Source of the DNA: Granulosicoccus sp.
GTDB lineage: Bacteria > Pseudomonadota > Gammaproteobacteria > Granulosicoccales > Granulosicoccaceae
Assembly: GCA_023301795.1 (NCBI GenBank)
Contig: JALZVU010000027.1
Coordinates: 1 to 64,000 of the forward strand
Length of the DNA stretch: 64,000 nt
Reading direction: 5' to 3'
Each line of letters opens with the position of its first letter. The first letter of the stretch is position 1. The position numbers were made by a program, and so were the translations under genes. The notes beneath the pieces were generated by a model. That model had not been told where the DNA came from, ran no database searches, and saw only the letters and a list, made by a program, of their open reading frames with translations. Of this stretch, positions 17,147 to 26,231 are shown one piece after another.

Positions 17147-18808
17147 ATGACACCTGCAATTGCCTTTCTTTTGGCGATGACCTTCCTTATTTCCATCGGT
17201 GGGATTTTCCTGATGGTTTGGGGCCTTGCAAACGATCAGTGGGGCGATGGAGTAGAGGCTTCCAAAGTTATTTTTGCCAAGGGTGAGCTTGGGCAAAAAG
17301 AAGATCCGGCCTTGACTGGAGCGCAGCGTACAGAGCTGCAAGAACAGCGCGAAAAGGGCGATTTGCATATTGATGAAGAGGAGCTTGCAGAGCGCAGGTT
17401 GCTTGATCGTTCAGGCAGGCGTCCTGTTATGTGGTGGTTATCTTCGTCCATTGCCTGGTTGCTGCTGGGTTCCGTATTCGGCGTTGTTGCCTCATTAAAA
17501 TTGCATTTGCCTGATTGGCTAATAGGCGATGCAGTCCTTACATTCGGTCGTATACGGCCGGCACATCTGAATGTTGTTGCCTATGGTTGGGCGTCCATGG
17601 CAGGTGTTGGCGTCGGTATCTGGTTGATGCCGCGCCTTTTCAAGACGCCTCTGGTGGGAGGAAACTTTGCCACAGTGGGCGCGGTACTCTGGAACATTGG
17701 CATGTTCAGCGGCACCGTTGGAGTGTTGGCTGGTTTCAGCGAAGGGTTGGAATGGCTTGAGTTTCCATGGCAGGCCGATGTATTTCTGGTCATTGGTGGT
17801 GCGCTGGCTGCGGTACCTCTTTTGATGACAGTGGTTCGGCGTCGCGTCCACCATTTATATGTAAGTGCCTGGTATTTGATCGGTGCACTGGTCTGGTTTC
17901 CGATGCTCTTGATTACTGCAAAGCTGCCGTTGTTCATCGGTACAGAGCAGGCCATCATGAATTGGTGGTTTGCTCATAACGTTCTTGGATTGTGGATGAC
18001 GCCGTTAGGTCTGGCAGCAGCTTATTATTTTATTGCGAAAATTACGGGCACACCCATCTACTCATACACGCTGTCTTTGATTGGCTTCTGGGCGTTGGCT
18101 TTGTTCTACAGCCAGGTTGGCGTGCATCATCTTATTGGTGGTCCAGTACCTACATGGCTAACCACGTTGTCCATTGTTACCAGTGTGATGATGATCATCC
18201 CGGTGGTTGCTGTGGCGATTAACCATCACATGACGGTCTTGCCCAAATGGCGGATGGTGTTGCATTCACCGACGCTGCGATTTGTTGTGGCGGGCGCCAT
18301 GATGTACACCTTTGCATCTGTGCAGGGTTCGATTGAAGCGCTACGCGACGTTAACCAGGTAACGCATTTCACGCATTACACGGTGGCGCATGCTCACATG
18401 GGTGTTTACGGGTTCTTCTCGTTTGTTCTTTTTGGTTCCATCTACTTTATCTTGCCAAGGCTAGTGGCTTGGGAATGGCCGCATATCTGGGCGATTGAAC
18501 TGCATTTCTGGTTGGTGTTTCTTGGCTTTGGCATCTATTTCTGGCCACTGACCGTGGGCGGATGGCTTCAAGGCACTGCCATGCTGGATGCGGCGCGTCC
18601 ATTTATGGATTCAGTGCTACTAACCAAGCCTTATTTGGAGGCACGTTCGGTCGGTGGCTCGTTGATGACCTTGGGGCATATCGTATTCGCCAGTCACTTT
18701 GTTCTGGTACTCATGCGTATGGGTCCTGCCAGTGAAGCGGCGCCCCAGTTGATGCGGGGTTTTGGCAAAAAGCGTGGTGATAATGTGGCATCGGAGGCAA
18801 ACTCATGA
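17147..18808 (+). CDS. ccoN: cbb3-type cytochrome c oxidase subunit I with CcoS-like N-terminal extension
   Basis: A 553-residue catalytic subunit that reduces O2 to water at a haem b3-CuB centre. The core from about residue 85 matches CcoN. A low-spin haem His lies in RPAHLNVVAYGW (near 140). Copper-ligand histidines lie in WWFAHNVLGLW (near 276) and GVHHLIGGPVPTW (near 326). The haem ligands of the late helix lie in VAHAHMGVYGF (near 415). Typical CcoN is about 475 residues. The extra N terminus holds one transmembrane helix (FLLAMTFLISIGGIFLMVWG), then NDQWGDGVEASKVIF and an acidic linker. That is the topology of the small assembly protein CcoS (helix, then a W/F-D-x-E-A-x-x-I-F-like stretch). 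Fusion with CcoS is inference. ATG at 17147; the stop overlaps ccoO (ATGA). Confidence 0.9.
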   Translation: MTPAIAFLLAMTFLISIGGIFLMVWGLANDQWGDGVEASKVIFAKGELGQKEDPALTGAQRTELQEQREKGDLHIDEEELAERRLLDRSGRRPVMWWLSSSIAWLLLGSVFGVVASLKLHLPDWLIGDAVLTFGRIRPAHLNVVAYGWASMAGVGVGIWLMPRLFKTPLVGGNFATVGAVLWNIGMFSGTVGVLAGFSEGLEWLEFPWQADVFLVIGGALAAVPLLMTVVRRRVHHLYVSAWYLIGALVWFPMLLITAKLPLFIGTEQAIMNWWFAHNVLGLWMTPLGLAAAYYFIAKITGTPIYSYTLSLIGFWALALFYSQVGVHHLIGGPVPTWLTTLSIVTSVMMIIPVVAVAINHHMTVLPKWRMVLHSPTLRFVVAGAMMYTFASVQGSIEALRDVNQVTHFTHYTVAHAHMGVYGFFSFVLFGSIYFILPRLVAWEWPHIWAIELHFWLVFLGFGIYFWPLTVGGWLQGTAMLDAARPFMDSVLLTKPYLEARSVGGSLMTLGHIVFASHFVLVLMRMGPASEAAPQLMRGFGKKRGDNVASEANS

Positions 18809-19482
18809 CTCGCGCACTCGGCATTATTGCGGGCACTGCCCTTATCTTGTTGTATGCAACCATGTTGTTGCTCATCATGCCGGCTATACAGCTTCGTACT
18901 GGAGAGAATCCACCGGCAGCGCTAGCGCCTTACACCGAATCTCAAGCACGAGGTCGTGAGCATTACATATCGCTGGGTTGTGTCTACTGTCATAGTCAGC
19001 AACCTCGCGACGCCGCGCTAGCGCCTGATGCGTTGCGTGGGTGGGGTCGTCCGTCGGTACCGGCGGATTACAGCTACGACACTGTGCACCTCATGGGCAC
19101 AATGCGTACGGGCCCTGATCTGTTCAATATCGGCGCACGCCAGCCCAGTGTTGACTGGCACTTAACGCATCTTTACGCGCCACGTTCTGTCTCGCCTGGC
19201 AGTAATATGCCGGGTTACCCGTTCTTGTTTGATGTGATTGATTTTGTGCCAGAAGGTGCTGTCGCGGTGGCCTTGCCACCTGAATATCGTGTGCGTGGCG
19301 GAACGGTGATTGCGACAAAAGAAGCGCTGGAGCTTGTTGACTATCTGATAGGTCTGGACCATACCTACCCGACTGATGATTTGCCAAAAGCTGTGGAAGA
19401 GGACGCTGATGAGGCGGACGATAGTCTGAGCTCACTCACGCTAGACCCGGCAGAATTGAATGGCACAGGAGCGCGGCCATGA
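18805..19482 (+). CDS. ccoO: cbb3 oxidase monohaem cytochrome c subunit CcoO
   Basis: A 225-residue membrane-anchored cytochrome c that passes electrons to CcoN. One N-terminal transmembrane helix (IIAGTALILLYATMLLLIM) is followed by the haem site CVYCHSQQPRD near residue 59. Next come the conserved CcoO segments RTGPDLFNIGARQPSVDWHL and SVSPGSNMPGYPFLF, the latter giving the axial Met. The C-terminal 30 residues are acidic. The start overlaps ccoN and the stop overlaps ccoP, each as ATGA, so the three subunits are translationally coupled. Confidence 0.93.
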   Translation: MTRALGIIAGTALILLYATMLLLIMPAIQLRTGENPPAALAPYTESQARGREHYISLGCVYCHSQQPRDAALAPDALRGWGRPSVPADYSYDTVHLMGTMRTGPDLFNIGARQPSVDWHLTHLYAPRSVSPGSNMPGYPFLFDVIDFVPEGAVAVALPPEYRVRGGTVIATKEALELVDYLIGLDHTYPTDDLPKAVEEDADEADDSLSSLTLDPAELNGTGARP

Positions 19483-20135
19483 GTAACGATGATCATGGTC
19501 GAGTACCGTCAGACGACAACGTAACTAGTGCTCCGGCTCCAGGCTCAGATCCCGTTGAAGGACGTGCTTACCGGCGTGAAGGCTTTGAGCCAGAAGAGCT
19601 GAAAAACCCATTGCCCCTTTGGTACACGTTGATGTCAGTGGGTCTTATTATCTGGGGTGCAAGTTATTTTTTCATGCAAGGTATTGTGCCTGCTGACGGT
19701 GGAGATTTGCGTACCGCGCTGCCTGCGCCGGGTAGCTTGCCGGTGGACGGCGCGACGGTGTACAACGCGAATTGTGTGGCTTGTCATCAAGCCACTGGGC
19801 AAGGACTGGCTGGTGCATTTCCTCCGTTGGATGGTTCTGAATGGGTGATGACTGACCCGCGCATTCCTGCTCAGATTCTGGTGCACGGGATGCAAGGGGA
19901 GATTGTTGTCATGGGTAATACCTATAATGGTGTTATGCCGGTGATGGCGCATCTGAGTGATCAGGAGCTGGCCGCCGTGCTTAATTACATCAGGAACAGC
20001 TGGTCCAATTCAGGTTCAGAGGTGGATGCTGACTACTTTGCCGCCATGCGTGAAGAGTTTGGTGAGCGAGGTCCGTGGGAAGGTGGGGCAGAGCTGATTT
20101 CTGAGCTGGGTGAGCCTGTGGTACCGGCAAACTAG
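19479..20135 (+). CDS. ccoP: Short CcoP-like cytochrome c subunit with a single haem site
   Basis: A 218-residue subunit in the CcoP position. A polar N terminus ends in FEPEELKNPLPLWYTLMSVG, a membrane helix resembling the CcoP anchor. A single class I cytochrome c domain follows, with CVACHQATGQG near residue 98 and an axial Met in YNGVMPVMAHLSDQELA. Standard CcoP proteins are about 300 residues with two CxxCH sites; only one is present here. The frame is intact and ends in VPAN, so this is a short form, not a frameshifted one. It should carry electrons from soluble cytochrome c to CcoO. Confidence 0.82.
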   Translation: MSNDDHGRVPSDDNVTSAPAPGSDPVEGRAYRREGFEPEELKNPLPLWYTLMSVGLIIWGASYFFMQGIVPADGGDLRTALPAPGSLPVDGATVYNANCVACHQATGQGLAGAFPPLDGSEWVMTDPRIPAQILVHGMQGEIVVMGNTYNGVMPVMAHLSDQELAAVLNYIRNSWSNSGSEVDADYFAAMREEFGERGPWEGGAELISELGEPVVPAN

Positions 20136-20150
20136 GAGGTTCGCTCAAAG

Positions 20151-22427
20151 GTGTCATTCGCTGCGCAGGGCTCTGTCGATACTGCCGGACCATCATTGGC
20201 GCAGGTTGCACACATTGAAGAATGTGTGTTCGCCGTTGAAAACATGTTCTGTGGAGGCTGTGCTGCCACCGTTGAACGTGCGGTCAGGCGTCTGTCGGGT
20301 GTTACTGATGTGAACGTATCATTTTTGGGTGATACGGCCATCGTTCAGTACGAGCCTGAGATCATTGAGGATGCAGCTATTCGTCAAGCCATCGAGCGGC
20401 TTGGTTACGCCACACAGACGGTGGGTGAAGGTACTCAGTCATCGCAATCAAGCCACTTTGAACGACAGCTGCGCATGCGTCTGGGTGTGGCGGTCGGATT
20501 TGGTCTTTGGGTGATGATGGCCAGTATGGTGCGGCTGTTCATCGAACTGCCGTCCGCACAGTTTGCGTGGTCGTTGGCCGTGTTCTCTGGCGTCTTGTCT
20601 ATTCCTGTCCTAGCTTACTCTGCCACACCGTTTTTAAAGCTTGGTTGGCTTGGGCTGCGCGAACGCGTGCCCGGTATGGACTCCTTGATTTTCATCGCAA
20701 CCATTGCTGCGGTGTCGGGCTCATTGATCACCTTGTACAACGGCGGCTCGCACGTCTGGTTTGATGTTCCTGTGATGCTGGTGACGTTTCAGTTGCTAGC
20801 GCGATTGGCAGATTTCGGTGCGCATCGTAAAGCGTCCAGTGCCGTCAGAGCGTTGTTGGATTTATCGCCTGTGCAGGCACGCCGTGTGGCGCATGCTCCC
20901 ACTTCAGAGCAAACTCAAACTGACGAGCACGAGCACGAACTTGTCCCGTTGGTGCAGCTTTGCGAAGGTGATGTCATACAAAGCCATGCCGGTGAACGTC
21001 TTTGCATGGATGGTGTTATCACCGAAGGGGGTGCGTTTATCGACACCGCGCTGCTTAACGGAGAATCAGTTCCTGAATACCGTCAAGTGGGTGACGAGGT
21101 TCATGCCGGCACGTTGAATCTGGACGGTGTTGTCAATATACGTATCAGCACAACGATGGGTAGCCGTCGTATGGATGTGCTGGCAAGTTCTGTTGGTCGC
21201 TTATTGAATAAAAAAAGCAATCTGATGAAGCTTGCTGATCAGATTGCCTTCTGGTTAGTGCCTTTGCTCATCGTTGTATCAAGTCTTGTCATGTTGGTGC
21301 TGATGTTTGGAGGGCTATCGTTTTCTGTGGCGTTGGAACGTGCATTGGCTGTTCTAGTTGTCAGTTGCCCCTGTGCCTTGTCGCTTGCTGTGCCACTGGT
21401 GGTATCCGTGACGGCCACAACCTCTGCCAAAGAAGGCATTTTGTTTCGCGATGCGAGCGTGCTGGAAAAAGCGCGGCAAGTCGATGTTGTGCTTATTGAC
21501 AAGACTGGCACGTTGACTGTTGGCAACCCGGGTGTGGTTAAGGTGCAAAGCACTGACGGCTATACGCAGGAGGACGTGGTTGCCATTGCTGCCAGAGCAG
21601 GGCGTGTATCCAAACATCCGCTGATGTCAGCCATTGTTGCAAAAGCTGCGATTGATAACGAAGCTGCGCTAGCTGAACCTGATACACCCACAGAGCTTCG
21701 CGAATATGCCGGTCGAGGTGTTGAGTCTGTGACGACGGACGGTCGCACAGTGCTTGCAGGTTCGCGTCAATGGTTGGCGTCGCGTGAAGTGTCAGTTATC
21801 GGCGTTCTGGATGCCTCGGACGAGCAGATACAAAGCGCCAGTGAAGTCTGCGTGGCCATTGACGGTCAGTGGGTCGGCAACATCTATCTTGTCGATGCGC
21901 TAAGACCGGACGCAGCGCAGCTTATCAAGACACTTTCTGAACATGGCATGCAGATTACGCTGGTCAGTGGTGATCGACCCGATAGTGTCCAGGCGGTAGC
22001 GTCAACATTGGGTATAGAGTGGCGAGCAAGCTTTTCGCCCGAAGACAAGGCTGCGATGGTCGAGCAACTCAGTGAGCAAGGTCGGGTTGTCGCCTTTGTC
22101 GGTGACGGCTTGAATGACGGCCCGGCGCTGGCTGCCGCGTCGGTGGGTATTGCTACCGGCAAGGCCAGTGACTTGGCCAGAAGTGCTGCGGCAATGGCGG
22201 TACTCGATGGTGGCCTGGACCGGATAGTCTGTGCGCTGAGGCTCTCATCACGTGCATCATCTGTACTGCGCAGCAATCTTATTTGGGCCTTGTTGTATAA
22301 CAGCCTATTGTTGCCTGCGGCAGTACTCGGGTATGTCCACCCTGTGATGGCTGTGGTGGCCATGGGGCTGAGCACGCTGTCTGTTTCCCTGAATTCGCTG
22401 CGTGCAGGTGGCTCGGTGCGGTTGTAA
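20151..22427 (+). CDS. ccoI: Copper-type P1B ATPase of the cbb3 operon (CcoI/FixI-like)
   Basis: A 758-residue heavy-metal P-type ATPase, presumably exporting copper for cbb3 assembly. It starts with GTG at 20151, with AGGAGG overlapping the ccoP stop 11 bases upstream. The cytoplasmic metal-binding domain has MFCGGCAATVE near residue 33. The membrane metal site is SCPCALSLAVPL near 406, the phosphorylation loop IDKTGTLTVGN near 450, the SKHPL motif near 488, and VGDGLNDGPALAAA follows. The actuator loop, usually TGES, reads LNGESVPEYRQ. CcoI/FixI is favoured over CopA by operon position; a detoxification role cannot be excluded. No ccoS gene follows. Confidence 0.9.
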   Translation: MSFAAQGSVDTAGPSLAQVAHIEECVFAVENMFCGGCAATVERAVRRLSGVTDVNVSFLGDTAIVQYEPEIIEDAAIRQAIERLGYATQTVGEGTQSSQSSHFERQLRMRLGVAVGFGLWVMMASMVRLFIELPSAQFAWSLAVFSGVLSIPVLAYSATPFLKLGWLGLRERVPGMDSLIFIATIAAVSGSLITLYNGGSHVWFDVPVMLVTFQLLARLADFGAHRKASSAVRALLDLSPVQARRVAHAPTSEQTQTDEHEHELVPLVQLCEGDVIQSHAGERLCMDGVITEGGAFIDTALLNGESVPEYRQVGDEVHAGTLNLDGVVNIRISTTMGSRRMDVLASSVGRLLNKKSNLMKLADQIAFWLVPLLIVVSSLVMLVLMFGGLSFSVALERALAVLVVSCPCALSLAVPLVVSVTATTSAKEGILFRDASVLEKARQVDVVLIDKTGTLTVGNPGVVKVQSTDGYTQEDVVAIAARAGRVSKHPLMSAIVAKAAIDNEAALAEPDTPTELREYAGRGVESVTTDGRTVLAGSRQWLASREVSVIGVLDASDEQIQSASEVCVAIDGQWVGNIYLVDALRPDAAQLIKTLSEHGMQITLVSGDRPDSVQAVASTLGIEWRASFSPEDKAAMVEQLSEQGRVVAFVGDGLNDGPALAAASVGIATGKASDLARSAAAMAVLDGGLDRIVCALRLSSRASSVLRSNLIWALLYNSLLLPAAVLGYVHPVMAVVAMGLSTLSVSLNSLRAGGSVRL

Positions 22428-22563
22428 GGAAGTACCCGGCGTCGCTTTCAGGGAGCCACCTGACGCAGTGTTCGGATTTTCAATGAATGATGCGTCGACC
22501 CCGTTGGTACTTTATACTTTTGGTACACCACTACCACCATCACACCACCTAAGGAGAAGCAGT

Positions 22564-24153
22564 ATGCTGCACCGCCCCACGATCACAATCGCCACAGCAG
22601 TCGCTATGGCGCTTGCAGGCATGTCCTCGGCCAATGCAAACACACTGCGCTGGGCCAGCTCTGGAGATTCACTCACACTGGATCCACATGCCCAGAATGA
22701 AGGGCCCACCCATACACTCGCGCACCAGATGTACGAGCCTTTGCTACAACGAGATATGGCAGGTGAGATTATTCCTGCGCTGGCCACATCGTGGGCTGTT
22801 ACTGATGATCCGACAGTCTGGCGCTTCACCCTGAGACAAGGTGTGAAGTTTCACAACGGTGCAGATTTCAATGCTGACGATGTCGTGTTTTCCATAAACC
22901 GCACGCGCGCGCCCAATTCTGCGATGAAAGAACTGCTGACATCGGTTGTTGATGTGAAGAAAGTGGACGACTACACCGTCGATCTAATCACCGAAGGTCC
23001 AAACCCGCTGCTGCCTGCCAATCTGACCAATCAGTTCATGATGGACGAAGATTGGACAAAGGCCAACGGTGCTGAGCAACCGCAAGATTTTGACAACGGC
23101 GGTGATAACTTTGCAGTGCGCAACGTCAACGGCACGGGTGCCTTTAAGCTGACTTCACGCGTCATCGATGAAAAAACGGTGCTCACAGCCAATGAAGATT
23201 ATTGGGGCAAAGATGAGTTCCCAAATGAAATCACTGAAATTGTCTATACACCCATCCAATCTGCTGGAACGCGTGTTGCGGCACTATTATCGGGTGAAGT
23301 TGATTTTATCCAGGATGTGCCGGTTCAGGATCTGGCGCGGGTTGACGGAACAGATAGCCTGAAAGTGAACAGTGCTCCTCAGAATCGTACGATTTTCTTT
23401 GGGCTGAACGTAGGTGATGAAGATCTGACCAACGATAACGTTGATGGCAAAAACCCCTTTGCTGATTTGCGCGTGCGCCAGGCTATGAATATGGCAATCA
23501 ACCGTGCTGCAATTCAGCGTGTGGTCATGCGCGATCAGTCGCAGCCTACCGGTATCATCATGCCGCCTTTCGTGGCTGGCTGGACTGAAGCGCTTGATGC
23601 TTTGCCTGAAGGCAATATGGACGGCGCCAAAGCGCTGATGGCAGAGGCAGGATACGAAGAGGGTTTTACAGTGACACTCAACTGCCCTAATGATCGCTAT
23701 GTTAACGACGAAGCTATTTGTCAGGCGGCTGTTGGTATGTTTGCGCAGATTGGTATCAATGTGAATCTCGATGCCAAACCCAAAGCTCAGCATTTTCCGT
23801 TGATTGCTAACAAAGAGACTGACTTCTATATGCTGGGTTGGGGTGTTCCAACCTTTGATTCCGAGTACATCTTCAACTTTCTGGTACACACTTCATCGGA
23901 TGATCGAGGCTCCTGGAACGGCACACGTTATTCAAACCCCGAGGTGGACAGCATGATCGTATCACTGGGTTCGGAGGTTGATTTAGAGAAACGCGCCGGT
24001 ACGGTTGCAGCCATCTGGGAGACGATACAAAGTGAGGTCATCTACCTGCCTATCCATCATCAAGTCTTGAATTGGGGCATGGCTAACAACATCGAGTTTC
24101 CTGTGCAGCCAGAAGATCAGCCGCACTTTAAATTCCTGACCTACGCGCAGTAA
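22564..24153 (+). CDS. Peptide ABC transporter periplasmic substrate-binding protein (DppA/OppA family)
   Basis: A 529-residue solute-binding protein of family 5. AAGGAG at 22551-22556 fixes the ATG at 22564. A signal peptide follows (ITIATAVAMALAGMSSANA, cut before NTLRW). Family landmarks: DSLTLDPHAQNEG, YEPLLQRD, a VKFHNGADFNADDVVFSI segment typical of the family signature, and NGTGAFKLTSR. It leads an operon with two permeases and two ATPases, so it delivers oligopeptides, dipeptides or a related substrate such as a polyamine- or opine-like solute. The exact ligand cannot be read. The hairpin after the stop probably protects this part of the mRNA. Confidence 0.93.
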   Translation: MLHRPTITIATAVAMALAGMSSANANTLRWASSGDSLTLDPHAQNEGPTHTLAHQMYEPLLQRDMAGEIIPALATSWAVTDDPTVWRFTLRQGVKFHNGADFNADDVVFSINRTRAPNSAMKELLTSVVDVKKVDDYTVDLITEGPNPLLPANLTNQFMMDEDWTKANGAEQPQDFDNGGDNFAVRNVNGTGAFKLTSRVIDEKTVLTANEDYWGKDEFPNEITEIVYTPIQSAGTRVAALLSGEVDFIQDVPVQDLARVDGTDSLKVNSAPQNRTIFFGLNVGDEDLTNDNVDGKNPFADLRVRQAMNMAINRAAIQRVVMRDQSQPTGIIMPPFVAGWTEALDALPEGNMDGAKALMAEAGYEEGFTVTLNCPNDRYVNDEAICQAAVGMFAQIGINVNLDAKPKAQHFPLIANKETDFYMLGWGVPTFDSEYIFNFLVHTSSDDRGSWNGTRYSNPEVDSMIVSLGSEVDLEKRAGTVAAIWETIQSEVIYLPIHHQVLNWGMANNIEFPVQPEDQPHFKFLTYAQ

Positions 24154-24233
24154 TAGCGTCTGCATCGTAAAGTTGCCGTGTTCATTATTGTCAATATGTC
24201 ATTGCCGATGAGGACATTGTTGTCCAAGGTATA

Positions 24234-24255
24234 CGAGCCTGCTTTTGCGGGCTCG
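24234..24255 (+). other. Intercistronic hairpin between binding protein and permease genes
   Basis: CGAGCCTGC and GCGGGCTCG form a 9-bp stem (one G-T pair) closed by a TTTT loop. No U run follows, so it is unlikely to stop transcription completely. Such hairpins after the binding-protein gene commonly stabilise the upstream message and give higher expression of the binding protein than of the membrane components. Confidence 0.55.
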
Positions 24256-24282
24256 TTGCCGTTTAACCAGAGCGATTAGCCA

Positions 24283-25254
24283 GTGCTTGCATACATTATT
24301 CGTCGGGTTTTTCAAGGCGCCTTCGTGCTGCTTATCGTCGGTTTCATTGCGTTTTGCATGTTCCGCTTCATGGGCGATCCGCTTGAATCCATTCTTGGTC
24401 AAGAGGCCACGGCACTGGATCGTATTGAGCTACGTGAGCGACTTGGATTGAATGACCCCATTGTGTTGCAGTACGGGCGTTTTGTAGGCAATGCGGTTCA
24501 GGGTGAATTTGGTATCTCTTATAGAAACGGGGTGCCAGTGGCTGAGCTTATCTCACAGCGATTACCCGCAACGCTTGAACTGGCGTTAGTGTCGGCTGTT
24601 CTGGCGTTGGTGTTTGGTATTGTTTTGGGCGTTTATACCGCCATCAAACGAGAGGGGTGGCTGGCAAACAGTATTATGAGTTTGTCGCTTATCGGTGTCT
24701 CTCTTCCCACATTCCTGATAGGTATTTTGCTGATATGGATTTTTGCCGTTGAGCTTGGCTGGCTACCTTCGTTCGGGCGAGGAGATACGGGTAGTCTGTT
24801 TGGCATACAGACCTCACTGGCAACGGTCTCCGGGATTAAATCCATCATATTGCCTGCCATCACGCTGGGCTTGTATCAAATGACGCTCATCATGCGTCTG
24901 GTACGTGCCGAGATGCTGGAGGTGCTGCGCGCTGACTACATTCGGTTTGCCCGAGCACGGGGATTATCCGAACGTGCCATTAATTTCTCGCATGCCTTGA
25001 AAAATACGCTGCTGCCGGTGATTACCATTATCGGCTTACAGCTTGGGCAAATCATCGCATTTGCCATCATTACAGAAACCGTGTTCCAGTGGCCCGGCGT
25101 TGGCTTGTTATTTATCAATGCTGTGCAGTTTGTCGACATCCCTGTGATGACAACCTACCTCTTGTTGGTGGGTGCCATGTTTGTCGTGCTTAATCTGTTG
25201 GTGGATCTTTTGTACGCCGTTATTGATCCGCGCTTGCGTGTGGCAAAAAGGTAG
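24283..25254 (+). CDS. Peptide ABC transporter permease (DppB-like)
   Basis: A 323-residue inner-membrane permease with six hydrophobic helices. It begins with GTG (MLAYIIRRVFQGAFVLLIV, a typical DppB/OppB start). The EAA coupling loop is seen as DYIRFARARGLSERAINFSH, followed by LKNTLLPVITIIGLQLG. The N-terminal periplasmic region LGLNDPIVLQYGRFVGNAVQ GEFG is also standard. It is followed 3 bases later by the second permease. The length is normal. Confidence 0.93.
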   Translation: MLAYIIRRVFQGAFVLLIVGFIAFCMFRFMGDPLESILGQEATALDRIELRERLGLNDPIVLQYGRFVGNAVQGEFGISYRNGVPVAELISQRLPATLELALVSAVLALVFGIVLGVYTAIKREGWLANSIMSLSLIGVSLPTFLIGILLIWIFAVELGWLPSFGRGDTGSLFGIQTSLATVSGIKSIILPAITLGLYQMTLIMRLVRAEMLEVLRADYIRFARARGLSERAINFSHALKNTLLPVITIIGLQLGQIIAFAIITETVFQWPGVGLLFINAVQFVDIPVMTTYLLLVGAMFVVLNLLVDLLYAVIDPRLRVAKR

Positions 25255-25257
25255 ATC

Positions 25258-26205
25258 ATGAATAATATTCAAAATGACACCGCCAAGCCATTAGCCTGGT
25301 ATCAGCGGGCGTGGCAATCAGATGTGTGCTGGTCTTTTCGGCACACGCCCATTGCCATGTTGTCGGCGCTGGTTTTTCTTATTCTGGTATCCATGGCAAT
25401 CTTTGCACCATGGGTTGCACCTCACCAGCCGTTTGATCCTTCAACCCTCAATCTCATGGACGGGTTTTCTCCTCCCATGGAGAGTGCCATCGGCTCAGGC
25501 AATGTTTACTGGCTAGGTGCCGACGATCAGGGTCGAGATATTTTCTCTACTATTTTATACGGCATGCGCTTATCCCTGTTTATTGGTGTGGCGGCTGTCT
25601 TTTTAGCCGCATCGTTAGGTGTCACGCTGGGTTTGATTGCAGGCTATGCCGGTGGCTGGGTGGATACCATCATCATGCGTATAGCCGATATCCAACTGAC
25701 GTTTCCTTCCATTCTGGTTGCCCTTTTGATTTTTGGTGTGGCTCGTGGTTTAACGCCACCGGAGCTTCGTGATCAGATGGCTGTCTGGGTACTGATCTTT
25801 TCCATTGGCTTATCCGATTGGGTGCAATTTGCCCGTACTGTAAGAAGCTCCACCATGGTGGAGGCGAACAAGGATTATGTGCAGGCAGCAAGGCTTATCG
25901 GCAGGCCGCGTCATGTCATCTTGCGCAAGCACCTGTTGCCCAATGTGATGGGCCCCGTATTGGTTATTGCCACGATCTCTCTGGCGTTGGCAATTATTGC
26001 CGAGGCCACGTTGTCTTTTCTGGGTGTGGGTGCACCGCCTACAAAGCCCTCTCTGGGTACCTTGATTCGCACAGGTCAGGATTATCTGTTTTCGGGTGAA
26101 TGGTGGATCATTCTGTTTCCTGCTATGACACTGCTGCTGCTTGCCTTGTCGGTGAACCTGCTGGGTGATTGGCTGCGTGATGTGCTCAACCCCAAGTTGC
26201 GCTGA
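25258..26205 (+). CDS. Peptide ABC transporter permease (DppC-like)
   Basis: A 315-residue second permease. The N terminus contains the OppC-type segment (WRHTP-like SFRHTPIAMLSALVF, first helix, then FAPWVAPHQPFDPSTL). The middle has the conserved LGADDQGRDIFSTILYGMRLSL. The coupling loop is DYVQAARLIGRPRHVILRKH, and LSFLGVGAPPTKPSLG follows. It forms the channel with the upstream gene and ends two bases before a GTG codon for the next cistron. Confidence 0.93.
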   Translation: MNNIQNDTAKPLAWYQRAWQSDVCWSFRHTPIAMLSALVFLILVSMAIFAPWVAPHQPFDPSTLNLMDGFSPPMESAIGSGNVYWLGADDQGRDIFSTILYGMRLSLFIGVAAVFLAASLGVTLGLIAGYAGGWVDTIIMRIADIQLTFPSILVALLIFGVARGLTPPELRDQMAVWVLIFSIGLSDWVQFARTVRSSTMVEANKDYVQAARLIGRPRHVILRKHLLPNVMGPVLVIATISLALAIIAEATLSFLGVGAPPTKPSLGTLIRTGQDYLFSGEWWIILFPAMTLLLLALSVNLLGDWLRDVLNPKLR

Positions 26206-26231
26206 TAGTGATGAACAATGAGGGCACAGCC

